Of a stretch of 64,000 nucleotides of DNA, positions 37,390-46,012 are shown one piece after another. Source of the stretch: Bacteroidales bacterium (lineage in GTDB: Bacteria > Bacteroidota > Bacteroidia > Bacteroidales > UBA1402); contig JAFUIP010000011.1 of assembly GCA_017468435.1 (NCBI GenBank), forward strand, positions 62,001 through 126,000, read 5' to 3'. Within the stretch, counting starts at the first letter, position 1. Each line of letters starts with the position of its first letter. A program made the translations under genes and the position numbers. The notes beneath the pieces were generated by a model. That model had not been told where the DNA came from. It saw only the letters and a program-made list of their open reading frames with translations, and did no database searches.

Positions 37390-37759
37390 CTTTTGCGTAG
37401 TGTATTTTTCTTCTTACTCTCATCATTTGGACTCAAAATAAGTGATTTTCATGTGAGAATGCAAATTCAATATAAAATAAGCTAGATCCCGTTCTTTTAA
37501 TTCCGCAGTGTTTTGATTGTAATGGTTTGATAGATAGATGATTGCGCTGAAATGGATTGCTTTTTGAGTCGCTGAGATTTCGATAAATGATTTTTCACGA
37601 GCATTGATAGCTGAATTTTGCAATCATTGGCCGTTAAAGATGAAAATCATTGTTTTTGATTTCTGTTGATGTCCTTGAATAAATAATTCAGCATAGATTT
37701 CGCGTTCCTTTTCTAATTCAAAAATGAGCACGTTTTTTATATAGGGTACAGCTGCTTTA

Positions 37760-37780
37760 ATTGTTAAATTAATTAACAAT
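37760..37780. repeat. Palindrome, candidate operator
   Basis: ATTGTTAA (37760-37767), a 5-nt spacer ATTAA, then TTAACAAT (37773-37780). A perfect 8-bp dyad in a non-coding region; it could be a regulator site or a chance event in AT-rich DNA. Confidence 0.35.
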
Positions 37781-38289
37781 TCCATGGGTTCAATGGAGTG
37801 GTGATTTTGCAATTGTATGCAAGTGTTTGCAAGAAGGTGTGTATGCGTATTTGTATGCAGTCGAAAAGATTAAATAATAGAAAAGTTTGGATTTGATTTT
37901 GTAAATCTGTTTTTCGAAATTTGAATATCAAAATTAATATAATTAAATCGAATAAATAAAATTCAAATTATTTAAATGTAATAATAAGCCAAAAATAGGG
38001 AATAAGGCGACAGGGTAAAGTGGTTACAATAAATTTAGAATAGTATTTTATTGGTTATAAGCTAATAAAGTCTAATGTTAAGTGATTTTTCCGACGCTAT
38101 TATTGGTTTGAGAAAAATAATGGCGTAATTTTCTAAAGTGATACGTAATATTATATTAGTTAAGTATTTGGTTTTTAGTGCTATAGTGTAATTTATTGGC
38201 GATTTTTGTTAACCTTTGTTTAATTATGAAATCTGAAACGGAAATCCATATAAAGAAATTTATATATTTTAATTCGAAAATTTGGTTTA

Positions 38290-38313
38290 AAAATCGCAAA
38301 TTCAAGCGATTTT
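38290..38313. repeat. Hairpin upstream of the XRE regulator
   Basis: AAAATCGC (38290-38297), an 8-nt loop, then GCGATTTT (38306-38313). It is nested within a wider TTCGAAAA / TTTTTCGAA pairing (about 38275 to 38342). It lies 50 nt ahead of the regulator's -7 element. Confidence 0.4.
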
Positions 38314-38363
38314 ATTTATCATAATTTTTCGAAAGGATGTAAGAAAGACTCAAATCAATTGTT

Positions 38364-38372
38364 TATATTTGT
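38364..38372 (+). promoter_or_regulatory. -7 promoter element of the XRE regulator
   Basis: TATATTTGT matches TAnnTTTGY, 34 nt ahead of the ATG at 38407. Confidence 0.55.
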
Positions 38373-38406
38373 CAAAATTTTCAATGCATACATACAGTCA
38401 ATTTAT

Positions 38407-38898
38407 ATGAAAAATCGTATACGTGAACTCATGGAAATGGATGGTTTGAATGCCACCGAATTCTCAAAAAAAGTTAAAATCAATACTTCTGTCGTATCCA
38501 ATATTTTGAACGATAAGAACCAACCGAGCTTCGAAGTGATTCGAAAGATCATTGCGGCCTATCCGGAAGTGGACGTTGCCTGGTTGATGACGGGTCACGG
38601 CGATATTTTTGGTGAAATGGCAGACGACGCGGCAAAAGCGGATGAAAATCAAACTCCAGATACACAAGAAAACTCTTTATTCGCCGATTTAGAGGCTGAG
38701 AATGTAGCATTACGCACAATCCCCAAGTCTTCTGCGGAATATCCCAAGGAAAAAGGCCGAAAAAGACTTGTAAGACCTGTGCAAGATATTAGTAATCAAA
38801 ATGTTATTTCTTCAGAAAAGCCACAGAAAAGCATCAGCAAAATCATTATTGTATATCAGGACAACACTTTCGAAGAAATTCTTCCCAAAAGAGATTGA
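38407..38898 (+). CDS. XRE-family transcriptional regulator
   Basis: A 163-aa protein. The N-terminal HTH_3 domain (about 1-65) starts MKNRIRELMEMDGLNATEFSKKVKINTSVVSNILNDKNQPSFEVIRKI and continues AYPEVDVAWLMTGHGDIFG. That ending (WLxTGxG) is shared with phage-repressor-like regulators of Bacteroidota. The rest (70-163) is low complexity and ends in a short beta stretch ISKIIIVYQDNTFEEI. Targets are unknown. The start 48 nt upstream was rejected because it precedes the -7 box. Confidence 0.85.
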   Translation: MKNRIRELMEMDGLNATEFSKKVKINTSVVSNILNDKNQPSFEVIRKIIAAYPEVDVAWLMTGHGDIFGEMADDAAKADENQTPDTQENSLFADLEAENVALRTIPKSSAEYPKEKGRKRLVRPVQDISNQNVISSEKPQKSISKIIIVYQDNTFEEILPKRD

Positions 38899-38927
38899 TA
38901 TATTAATAAGGTAAATTCCCCACATTC

Positions 38928-38961
38928 TTTGGATTTTTCCGGAGATAATCGTTATTTTTGT
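38928..38961 (+). promoter_or_regulatory. Promoter of pyrK-pyrD
   Basis: TTTG at 38928-38931, a 21-nt spacer, then TATTTTTGT at 38953-38961. A full match to the Bacteroidota promoter, 33 nt ahead of the pyrK ATG. Confidence 0.7.
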
Positions 38962-38994
38962 CTGTTTTGAAAATTAAGTAGATAATTTCATTAT

Positions 38995-39765
38995 ATGGCA
39001 AAGAAAATAATGGATTTGCGCCTCATCGACAAGCAGTTGTGGTCTCGTTCCGTGCTGCTGAAGTTGCGTGCGCAAGAAGAGGAATGCTTGCCCGAAATTT
39101 TTCCGGGCCAATTTGTTCAGGTCAGGGTCGATGGTTCTCCTACCACCTACTTAAGAAGACCTATATCAGTGTATTATGTTGATCAAGCCAAGCAAGAGCT
39201 TTGGTTGCTGGTGCAAATGGTGGGTGACGGTACTAGAACCTTGTCGGAAACGGCTATAGGTGCCCTCATCAATGTGATGCTGCCTTTGGGCCGTCCTTTC
39301 AGTATGCCCGAAAATCCCGCGGCCAAGCTGATGCTCATTGGTGGCGGTGTGGGTATCGCTCCTTTGCTCTATTTGGGTAAAGTGCTGAAGGATAATGGTT
39401 TTCAACCTCAATTCTTGTTGGGTGCCCGCAAGGCTTCAGATTTGACACAATTAGATCTGTACGAAGAATTTGGCGAGGTTTATGTGACCACGGAAGATGG
39501 CTCTTTAGGCGAAAAAGGTTTTGTGACGCAGCATTCGGTTTTGGCCAATCAGCCTGATATGATTTATTGTTGTGGTCCGAAACCCATGATGATGGCGGTG
39601 GCTCGTTATGCCAAAGAACATGATGTTTTTTGTGAACTCTCGCTAGAAAATACGATGGCTTGCGGTCTTGGCGCTTGTCTCTGCTGCGTGGAAGATACCA
39701 AAGAAGGTCATCAATGTGTGTGTCAAGAAGGTCCCGTGTTTAATTTAAATCAATTGAAATGGTAG
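38995..39765 (+). CDS. pyrK: Dihydroorotate dehydrogenase B, electron-transfer subunit
   Basis: A 256-aa iron-sulfur flavoprotein. The FAD-binding motif is YLRRPISVY and the NAD-binding Rossmann segment is [21 protein letters not shown]. The C-terminal 2Fe-2S ligands are in [28 protein letters not shown] (four Cys). It passes electrons from dihydroorotate via PyrD to NAD+. It overlaps pyrD by 7 nt, the usual arrangement for the heterotetrameric class 1B enzyme. Confidence 0.95.
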   Translation: MAKKIMDLRLIDKQLWSRSVLLKLRAQEEECLPEIFPGQFVQVRVDGSPTTYLRRPISVYYVDQAKQELWLLVQMVGDGTRTLSETAIGALINVMLPLGRPFSMPENPAAKLMLIGGGVGIAPLLYLGKVLKDNGFQPQFLLGARKASDLTQLDLYEEFGEVYVTTEDGSLGEKGFVTQHSVLANQPDMIYCCGPKPMMMAVARYAKEHDVFCELSLENTMACGLGACLCCVEDTKEGHQCVCQEGPVFNLNQLKW

Positions 39766-40673
39766 ATACAAGGGTAAATTTGAAAGGTCTGAGCTTGCGA
39801 AATCCCGTGCTGACAGCTTCAGGCACTTTTGGTTACGGAGAAGAGTTTGCCGATTTTGTCGATTTTTCCAAAATCGGAGGTATCATTGTAAAAGGCACCA
39901 CCATTCATCATCGCGAGGGAAATCCCTATCCTCGAATGGCAGAAACACCTTCGGGAATGTTGAATGCCGTTGGTTTGCAGAATAAAGGCGCGGCTTACTT
40001 TGCCGAAAAGATTTATCCTCGCATTGCCGACATGGATACCAATGTGTTGGTTAATGTATCTGGCTCAACCATAGAAGATTATGTTGCCTGCGCCGAGATT
40101 ATTCAATCGCTCGACAAGATTCCGGCCATCGAGTTGAATGTGTCTTGTCCGAACGTGAAACAAGGCGGTATGGCTTTCGGCGTCACTACAGATGGAATTT
40201 CGAAAGTGGTGGAAGCCGTGCGCAAAGTTTATCATAAACACCTGATGGTGAAGCTTTCTCCCAATGTAACTAGTATTGCAGATATTGCTAAAGCTGCTGA
40301 AGCCTCCGGTGCGGATTCTGTCTCGCTCATCAATACCTTGATGGGTATGGCTATTGATGCAGAAAAACGTCGTCCGAAATTGTCAACGGTGACAGGTGGT
40401 TTGTCGGGAGCATGCGTGAAACCGGTGGCCTTGCGTATGGTATGGCAAGTGTCTAAGGCAGTGCAGATTCCCATTATAGGTTTGGGCGGTATTTCTTCGG
40501 CCACCGATGCCATTGAGTTTCTTTTGGCCGGTGCATCAGCCATCGAAATCGGAACGGCCAACTTCATCGATCCTGCCATCAGCCAGAAAGTGGCAGCCGG
40601 TATCGAGGCTTATTGCGAACGCCATGGTATCGCCTCGGTACGCGAGTTGACGGGAGCATTGATAACAGATTGA
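39759..40673 (+). CDS. pyrD: Dihydroorotate dehydrogenase B, catalytic subunit
   Basis: A 304-aa FMN TIM-barrel enzyme. It has [16 protein letters not shown] and the Lys-containing [17 protein letters not shown]. The catalytic Cys is in [14 protein letters not shown] (class 1B has Cys rather than Ser here), and the FMN phosphate site is [29 protein letters not shown]. It oxidises dihydroorotate to orotate in pyrimidine synthesis. It works with PyrK and complements the pyrC gene at 14.2 kb. Confidence 0.96.
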   Translation: MVDTRVNLKGLSLRNPVLTASGTFGYGEEFADFVDFSKIGGIIVKGTTIHHREGNPYPRMAETPSGMLNAVGLQNKGAAYFAEKIYPRIADMDTNVLVNVSGSTIEDYVACAEIIQSLDKIPAIELNVSCPNVKQGGMAFGVTTDGISKVVEAVRKVYHKHLMVKLSPNVTSIADIAKAAEASGADSVSLINTLMGMAIDAEKRRPKLSTVTGGLSGACVKPVALRMVWQVSKAVQIPIIGLGGISSATDAIEFLLAGASAIEIGTANFIDPAISQKVAAGIEAYCERHGIASVRELTGALITD

Positions 40674-40694
40674 TACAGAATAAATTATAATTGT

Positions 40695-41063
40695 ATGAAA
40701 AAGTATGTAGCTATTTTTGTTTCGATGTTGGCATTGATGTTTGTCAATACTTCATGTCAACCGGAATCATTTGATCAGTATGACCTCGTCGGTGTATGGG
40801 AAAACGATGACAATGCCGGTGAATTCTGGCGTTACAGATCTGATTTGACCGGATGCACCTGGGACGAAGGCGACGATGTTACCGAAGAGGAAGCTCAGGA
40901 ATTTACCTGGACCTTGGTGGTCAACACTTTGACGCAAATCCATATCATCGAAATCAGCAATACGCAGATTCCCAAGATTTACACCGTTACAGAGTTGACT
41001 TCCAGCTCTTTGGTGTATGAAGATGATTTTGGAAAATCGTATTATTTTAGCAGAGTGGAATAA
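40695..41063 (+). CDS. Small lipoprotein, lipocalin-like (uncharacterised)
   Basis: A 122-aa protein. It starts with a lipoprotein signal peptide (MKKYVAIFVSMLALMFVNTSCQPE, lipobox NTSC, Cys21). The mature part begins with DLVGVWENDDNAGEFWRYRSDLTGCTW and has alternating beta strands, resembling the small lipocalin-like lipoproteins common in Bacteroidales. The charged residues after Cys (QPES) leave the final membrane uncertain. It lies 21 nt after pyrD. Function unknown. Confidence 0.75.
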   Translation: MKKYVAIFVSMLALMFVNTSCQPESFDQYDLVGVWENDDNAGEFWRYRSDLTGCTWDEGDDVTEEEAQEFTWTLVVNTLTQIHIIEISNTQIPKIYTVTELTSSSLVYEDDFGKSYYFSRVE

Positions 41064-41086
41064 ATCAATCATTGGAACGAACCATT

Positions 41087-44086
41087 ATGAAAAAAGTTCT
41101 GAAAATCACGGCAATCACCCTCGGCTCCTTGGTTTTGGCGGTCTTGATCGCAGTCGGCATCATCATTGCGCTTCTGTTCAATACCAATGTGTTGGCTGAT
41201 GCTGTCAATAAGAAAGCCTCCGATTTTATCACTTGTGAGTATCACATAGGTAAGATAGAGCCGAGTTTGTTTGGCAGTTTTCCGGAGTTTAGTGTTTGCA
41301 TCGAAGACCTGTATTTAGGCGATAAGATGTCGGAACATTCCGGCAATGACACGCTTGCGTATGTGGGAAAAGTCCTGGCCAGCGTAGATGTCAAGCGTCT
41401 GCTGAAAGAAAAGGAACTTTTTGTGAAGACGGTTTCTTTGGAAAATGTTGCTGCCAATGTTTTTGTCGACAGCAGCGGACTCGCCAACTACGATGTGTTT
41501 GCTTTTTCGGCCGATACTGTGAGCGAAGAGGATGATACAACATCTTTTGCTATCCCATTCTCAACTATTGCTTTAGATGAATTGGCTCTTAAAAATCTGA
41601 ATATTAGTTATGTAGATAATCAGAGTCGAATGAAGGCCAATCTTCATGACTTTGGTCTGGAGGCTTCGCTTTCTTTTGTGGAAGAACGTTTGGCTTTGGC
41701 TTTGGATATGGCCAGTCCGGCTCTTTCGTTTGCATTGAATGACACGCTTTTGGTGGATGCGCAGCCCATTTCCTTCTCTCTTCCTCTGGATTTGGATCTG
41801 AAGTCCATGCATCTGAACACAGAACAGTTGAATCTTGCGCTGGGTAAGATTGCTTTGCAAATGGATGGACAAGCCAACATTGACAGTCTGTCACAAGATA
41901 TTCTTTGCGATTTGAACCTGCGTGTGGGTGGCGAGAAAGAACCCATTGCCAACTATTTGCAATTGATTCCCGCTGCATACGCCGGTTTGTTGGACGGCAT
42001 AGATGTGAACGGCTTGATTGGCCTGAATGCCAGAGTGAAAGGTTGTTACAACGAAAACAGCATGCCTTTGGTCGATGTGGATGTGCAATTGCACGATGCG
42101 AATGTCATTTATCAGGATTTGCCCGAAATCAACCATCTTCAAATGGGATTGACGGCTCACCTCGATTTGAACGAACCTAAGCAGACCAAGGCCCAACTGC
42201 ATCATTTGGCATTGAATGTCAACCAGGCAGCTTTGAATGCCTCTGCCATGGTAGAAGATTTGTTGTCGGACAATCTGAGATGCAAGGCCAATGCTTCCAT
42301 CGATGCTCAATTGGCTGCATGGCAGGACTTTCTGCCGGATTCCATTGACGTAAAAGGCCGCGTGAAAGCAGATGCCCAAGTGGCTTTGTCTCTGAAAGAT
42401 ATTTCCAATGGACTGAACAACCTGAAACCCATACAATTGCATACAAAAGTTTCGTATCGCGATTTGGATGTGGCTATGGGAGATATCAAGGCTAAATCGA
42501 CCAAAGGAACTTGTCAGATAGATTTGTTGAAAAAGACAGACCTACCTATTTCTTTGAAATTCAGAGATTGCCAAGCACTTCAAGTGTCCATGGGCGATTC
42601 TTTAGCTGCCGATTTGCAGGAACTTAACTTGAACTTGCTTTTGTCCGATGTGCTGGCCGACGCCTCTCGTATCAAAGCCGATGCTGCTTTGGATTTAGGT
42701 AAGGCCGTGGTGGAAATGGCGGGAATCAATGCTCAAACGCAAGGTTTGGCCCTCGCTGCCAAGGCTGATCTTTCCGGCGAAGATTATTCGGTGATGAAGG
42801 TGGATGCCAATCTCTCTAACCAGGCTTTGTTTGCCGATTTGGGCGAACATCAACTGAAAACGGGAGCCATCAATTTGCATGCGATAATCAATCAAGAAAG
42901 CGTGCAGGAAAACATTCTGCATAGCTTGAATCCGAGTTTGAGTATGTATTTGCAATCGGCAAGCTTCAATACCACTTTGATTCCAGAAGAGGTTCAAGTG
43001 GCTGATATTCAGTTTGATTATGCCAATGACAAGTTGCGTATTCAGCAAAGTACCGTTCAATTTGGCAATTCGGATTTTCACTTGGACGGACAACTTAGCA
43101 ATATCATCGCCTTCTTGGAAGAACAATCCTTGCTGAAAGCCGAGCTTAATTTCCTTTCAAACCATACCGATGTCAACCGCCTGATGGAACTGACCTCGGG
43201 CTTGGGCGTTGATTCTACGGAAATGGAAATTGATGAAGAAGAGCATCACATTGATATTGAACAAGATAGCATATTAAATGAGCCCAATCCCTTTATCGTT
43301 CCCAAGGGAGTGGATGTGCTTTTCCATACCGATATCAAAGAAGCTGTCGTGGGTAAGCAATTGGCTAAGAATCTGAGCGGTAACCTATATATTCGCGATG
43401 GTGTGATGATTCTCGAAGAAATTGGTTTCGTTTGCGATGCCGCCAAGCTTCAGCTTACCGCCATGTATCGTTCGCCTCGTCCCAATCATTTGTACGTAGG
43501 TCTTGATTATCATATGGTTGACATTCGTATCGATGAATTGCTGAGCATGGTTCCACAGGTGGATTCTGTGTTGCCGATGTTGCGTTCGTTCCGTGGTGAT
43601 GCCGAGTTCCATATAGCTGCAGAAACCTATCTGAATGCTCGTTACGAATTGAAGAAATCGACCCTGCGCGGGGCGGCTTCCATTCAAGGAAAAGACTTGG
43701 TTTTGTTAGATGGAGAAAACTTCACGGAAATTGCTAAGATCTTGCATTTCAACAAGAAAACAGAGAACGTGATAGATACTGTCAATGCAGAAATTACCGT
43801 ATTCAGAAACGAAGTTGACATTTATCCCATTCAGTTGCAAGTAGATAAGTACAAAGCCATCGTGGCCGGCCGACACAATTTGGACATGAGTTTCAATTAT
43901 CATGCTTCTTTGGTGAGCCCCTTGCGTTTGGGAGTGGACGTATCAGGAACCTTCGATAAACTGAAAATCAGACCGGTACCTTGTCGATACACCGATCAGT
44001 TCCATCCTGCAGAGCGACGCTTGGTAGAGCAACAGCAACTCTCCTTGCGAAAGATTATTCAGGATAGTTTGATTAAAGACTTGTAA
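41087..44086 (+). CDS. Large AsmA-family (AsmA/TamB-like) membrane protein
   Basis: A 999-aa protein from the ATG at 41087. One N-terminal span (VLKITAITLGSLVLAVLIAVGIIIALLF, about 3-30) is followed by a long periplasmic part. It has the AsmA start VNKKASDFITCEYHIGKIEPSLFGSFPEFSVCIEDL and repeated beta stretches. The C-terminal end (about 830-960) has ELKKSTLRGAASIQGKDLVLLDGENFTEIAKIL, the AsmA_2-type C-terminal pattern. Relatives span the periplasm and move phospholipids or affect outer-membrane assembly. It is followed by a strong terminator. Confidence 0.82.
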   Translation: MKKVLKITAITLGSLVLAVLIAVGIIIALLFNTNVLADAVNKKASDFITCEYHIGKIEPSLFGSFPEFSVCIEDLYLGDKMSEHSGNDTLAYVGKVLASVDVKRLLKEKELFVKTVSLENVAANVFVDSSGLANYDVFAFSADTVSEEDDTTSFAIPFSTIALDELALKNLNISYVDNQSRMKANLHDFGLEASLSFVEERLALALDMASPALSFALNDTLLVDAQPISFSLPLDLDLKSMHLNTEQLNLALGKIALQMDGQANIDSLSQDILCDLNLRVGGEKEPIANYLQLIPAAYAGLLDGIDVNGLIGLNARVKGCYNENSMPLVDVDVQLHDANVIYQDLPEINHLQMGLTAHLDLNEPKQTKAQLHHLALNVNQAALNASAMVEDLLSDNLRCKANASIDAQLAAWQDFLPDSIDVKGRVKADAQVALSLKDISNGLNNLKPIQLHTKVSYRDLDVAMGDIKAKSTKGTCQIDLLKKTDLPISLKFRDCQALQVSMGDSLAADLQELNLNLLLSDVLADASRIKADAALDLGKAVVEMAGINAQTQGLALAAKADLSGEDYSVMKVDANLSNQALFADLGEHQLKTGAINLHAIINQESVQENILHSLNPSLSMYLQSASFNTTLIPEEVQVADIQFDYANDKLRIQQSTVQFGNSDFHLDGQLSNIIAFLEEQSLLKAELNFLSNHTDVNRLMELTSGLGVDSTEMEIDEEEHHIDIEQDSILNEPNPFIVPKGVDVLFHTDIKEAVVGKQLAKNLSGNLYIRDGVMILEEIGFVCDAAKLQLTAMYRSPRPNHLYVGLDYHMVDIRIDELLSMVPQVDSVLPMLRSFRGDAEFHIAAETYLNARYELKKSTLRGAASIQGKDLVLLDGENFTEIAKILHFNKKTENVIDTVNAEITVFRNEVDIYPIQLQVDKYKAIVAGRHNLDMSFNYHASLVSPLRLGVDVSGTFDKLKIRPVPCRYTDQFHPAERRLVEQQQLSLRKIIQDSLIKDL

Positions 44087-44102
44087 AAACCTGTAGAATA
44101 AG

Positions 44103-44130
44103 AAAAGGCTCCCGAAAGGAGCCTTTTTTG
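44103..44130 (+). terminator. Bidirectional terminator between the AsmA gene and trmD
   Basis: AAAAGGCTCC, loop CGAAA, GGAGCCTTTT, followed by further Ts on the plus strand and a run of As on the left (Ts for trmD on the minus strand). It lies between two convergent genes. Confidence 0.88.
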
Positions 44131-44138
44131 TGTGTAAT

Positions 44139-44828
44139 CTACTTTGTTTCTTGCTGTAACAAATCGGGGCGAAGCAGTTTGGTTCTTTCCATGGCTTGCT
44201 CCAATTCCCATTCGCGTACTTTTCTTTCGTTGCCGGAAAGCAAGATTTCGGGCACTTTCCAACCCTTATAATCGGCCGGACGCGTGTAGATGGGCGCAGC
44301 CAACAAGTTGTCTTGGAAGCAGTCTGAAAAGGCTGCCTGTTCGTCGTGAAGCACGCCGGGAATGAGCCGTACCAGACTGTCGGTAATGACGGCGGCAGCC
44401 AGTTCTCCGCCGGTAAGCACATAATCTCCGATAGATATTTCCTTGGTAATGAGGTGCTCGCGAATGCGATGGTCTATGCCTTTGTAGTGTCCGCACAGAA
44501 TGATGATATTCTCGTACAAAGACATGCTGTTGGCCATTCCCTGGTTGAAAGTTTCACCATCGGGAGAGGTGTAAATGACTTCGTCGTAATGGCGAAGGCT
44601 CTTCAAATGCGTAATGGCGCGGTCTATAGGCTCGATTTGCATCACCATGCCGGCCGAGAATCCGAAAGCTGCATCGTCCACGCGACGATGTTTCATATCG
44701 GTGGAATAGTCGCGAAGGTTGTGTACTTCAATTTCCACCAATCCTTGATTCTGGGCTCTTTTTATGATGGAACAGTCGAAAGGACCACGTAACAATTCAG
44801 GAAGAACGGTAATGATATCTATGTGCAT
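44139..44828 (-). CDS. trmD: tRNA (guanine-N1-)-methyltransferase
   Basis: A 229-aa SPOUT enzyme from the ATG at 44828 ([22 protein letters not shown]). The trefoil-knot SAM site is [18 protein letters not shown] and [30 protein letters not shown]. The C-terminal part has [22 protein letters not shown]. It methylates G37 of tRNAs and prevents +1 frameshifting. An upstream in-frame start would add 13 residues that overlap the promoter element. Confidence 0.96.
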   Translation of the reverse strand: MHIDIITVLPELLRGPFDCSIIKRAQNQGLVEIEVHNLRDYSTDMKHRRVDDAAFGFSAGMVMQIEPIDRAITHLKSLRHYDEVIYTSPDGETFNQGMANSMSLYENIIILCGHYKGIDHRIREHLITKEISIGDYVLTGGELAAAVITDSLVRLIPGVLHDEQAAFSDCFQDNLLAAPIYTRPADYKGWKVPEILLSGNERKVREWELEQAMERTKLLRPDLLQQETK

Positions 44829-44846
44829 GATTTCAAAATTTCGAAG

Positions 44847-44855
44847 GCAAAGATA
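44847..44855 (-). promoter_or_regulatory. -7 promoter element of trmD
   Basis: The minus strand reads TATCTTTGC, an exact TAnnTTTGC match 19 nt ahead of the trmD start. It faces the riboswitch promoter. Confidence 0.6.
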
Positions 44856-44877
44856 CGCTTTTTTCAAAAAACTATAT

Positions 44878-44886
44878 TACTTTTGC
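44878..44886 (+). promoter_or_regulatory. -7 promoter element of the cobalamin riboswitch transcript
   Basis: TACTTTTGC matches TAnnTTTGC. Transcription would begin about 7 nt later, just before the riboswitch aptamer. Confidence 0.65.
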
Positions 44887-44899
44887 CCGCGATTATGGT

Positions 44900-45072
44900 G
44901 ACAGACATTCCTTTCAGGATTGTTTGTAAAAGGGAATCCGGTGAAAATCCGGAACAGTGCCCGCTGCTGTAAGGCCCATTATCGGTTTTATCATCAAGTC
45001 TGCCAACATCCACTGTCTGATTTTCAGATGGGAAGGAGATAAAACCGGGCCGAGTCAGAAAACCTGCCACAA
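44900..45072 (+). ncRNA. Cobalamin (adenosylcobalamin-type) riboswitch
   Basis: The core motif runs GGGAATCCGGTGAAAATCCGG then AACAGTGCCCGCTGCTGTAAG (about 44932-44972). It is followed by the B12-box region CCACTGTC (45010-45017), GGGAAGGAG and the closing CCGAGTCAGAAAACCTGCC (about 45050-45068). These are the conserved blocks of the Cbl riboswitch, in the right order. It lies in the long 5' leader of the DUF4465 lipoprotein gene. B12 binding is expected to lower expression of that gene. Confidence 0.93.
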
Positions 45073-45090
45073 TCTGTTTGTTTAGCTTTC

Positions 45091-45142
45091 GGGAACAAGA
45101 GCGAAGAATAAAGGTGCAGATTCTTGTTTGTCGTTCCCTTTT
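45091..45142 (+). promoter_or_regulatory. Putative expression platform of the cobalamin riboswitch
   Basis: A hairpin with GGGAAC (45091-45096) and GTTCCC (45133-45138) plus inner AGAAT (45105-45109) and ATTCT (45120-45124). It is followed by only four Ts. An alternative pairing AACAAGA/TCTTGTT is possible. It may act as a weak terminator or as an RNA switch ahead of the start codon. Confidence 0.45.
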
Positions 45143-45199
45143 GTGTAATGTTCATCAAACCGCGTGGAATTCGGGATGATGACAAAAATGTTATTTACA

Positions 45200-45925
45200 A
45201 TGAAAAAGATTTTTTCTTTGGCAACGGCAGCCATGATTTTGCTGTTGTCGTCTTGTCAACCAGAAGACAAACAAGAAAAGGTAGTGTGCATCGACTTCGA
45301 CGAAGTGGCATTGCCCGAGCCGGGTTATCAGCATCAAATGCCCTATGTGAAGAACAATTTGCCTTTGAGTTTTGGTCATTCGTACACCTTCTACGAAGAG
45401 TGGGGTTACGATTCATGGACGGGTTTTGTGCTTAGTAATCAAACTGATACCGAAACTCCTGGCTATGTTAACCAATATAGCGTGGCTTCGGGTGCAGCCG
45501 CTTCGGGCGACAATTTTCTCGTCTTTTTCAGAGATTCCTACGATGCTTCTCATAACGAGATTGTCTTTACGGATGCGTCGGAACATCTTTTTAAATCCAT
45601 GGCTTTGTGTAATTCCGCTTATGCTTATTTGTCGATGAAACACGGTGATGATTTCTCTAAGAAATTCGAAGATGGCGATTGGTTTAAACTGACTATCAGC
45701 GCTTACGATGTCAATAATGTAGAAATTGGTGCCATGGATGTTTACCTGGCCGATTATCGCGAAGGACGCAAAGAGTTGCTGAATACCTGGAAAACCGTCG
45801 ATTTGACGGCGCTGGGCAAGGCAAACAAACTTTCATTCGAATTTTCTTCGAGCGACAATGGCGTTTGGGGAATGAATACGCCGGCCTATGTTTGCATAGA
45901 CAATATCGTTTACGTGGAGAATTAG
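45200..45925 (+). CDS. DUF4465 lipoprotein, BtuH-type cobalamin-binding candidate
   Basis: A 241-aa lipoprotein; the ATG at 45200 gives a compact signal peptide MKKIFSLATAAMILLLSSCQPED (lipobox LSSC), although earlier in-frame starts at 45176-45188 exist. The body matches the DUF4465 pattern: WTGFVLSNQTDTETPGYVNQYSVASGAAASGDNFLV, VYLADYREGR, WKTVDLTALGKANKLSFEFSSSD and MNTPAYVCIDNIVY. Some DUF4465 lipoproteins have been reported as surface B12-binding BtuH proteins in gut Bacteroidota. The cobalamin riboswitch in its leader supports that role here. No BtuB, BtuG or other B12 uptake gene is adjacent. Confidence 0.82.
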   Translation: MKKIFSLATAAMILLLSSCQPEDKQEKVVCIDFDEVALPEPGYQHQMPYVKNNLPLSFGHSYTFYEEWGYDSWTGFVLSNQTDTETPGYVNQYSVASGAAASGDNFLVFFRDSYDASHNEIVFTDASEHLFKSMALCNSAYAYLSMKHGDDFSKKFEDGDWFKLTISAYDVNNVEIGAMDVYLADYREGRKELLNTWKTVDLTALGKANKLSFEFSSSDNGVWGMNTPAYVCIDNIVYVEN

Positions 45926-45979
45926 CCGGAATAAACTTATTTCTTGCAGCTTTTGCTTTTATCTTCAGAGGTCTTTCAC

Positions 45980-45988
45980 TATTTTTGT
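45980..45988 (+). promoter_or_regulatory. -7 promoter element of the DUF3078 gene
   Basis: TATTTTTGT matches TAnnTTTGY, 25 nt ahead of the ATG at 46013. The DUF3078 gene therefore need not depend on the riboswitch transcript. Confidence 0.6.
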
Positions 45989-46012
45989 GCCCAATTAACA
46001 AATAATAGGAAT

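Larger units (their letters stand above)
37390..38363. other. AT-rich intergenic region, about 1 kb
   Basis: This is the longest gene-free stretch in the window and is markedly richer in A/T than its surroundings. It holds short palindromes (37760-37780, 38290-38313), an AATTTGAAT/ATTCAAATT inverted pair (37918-37926, 37971-37979) and two TTGTATGCA copies near 37814 and 37850. On the minus strand 37812-37423 is open except for one TGA, but the reading has no recognisable family. It presumably contains upstream control sites of the pectate lyase and the XRE regulator. Confidence 0.6.
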
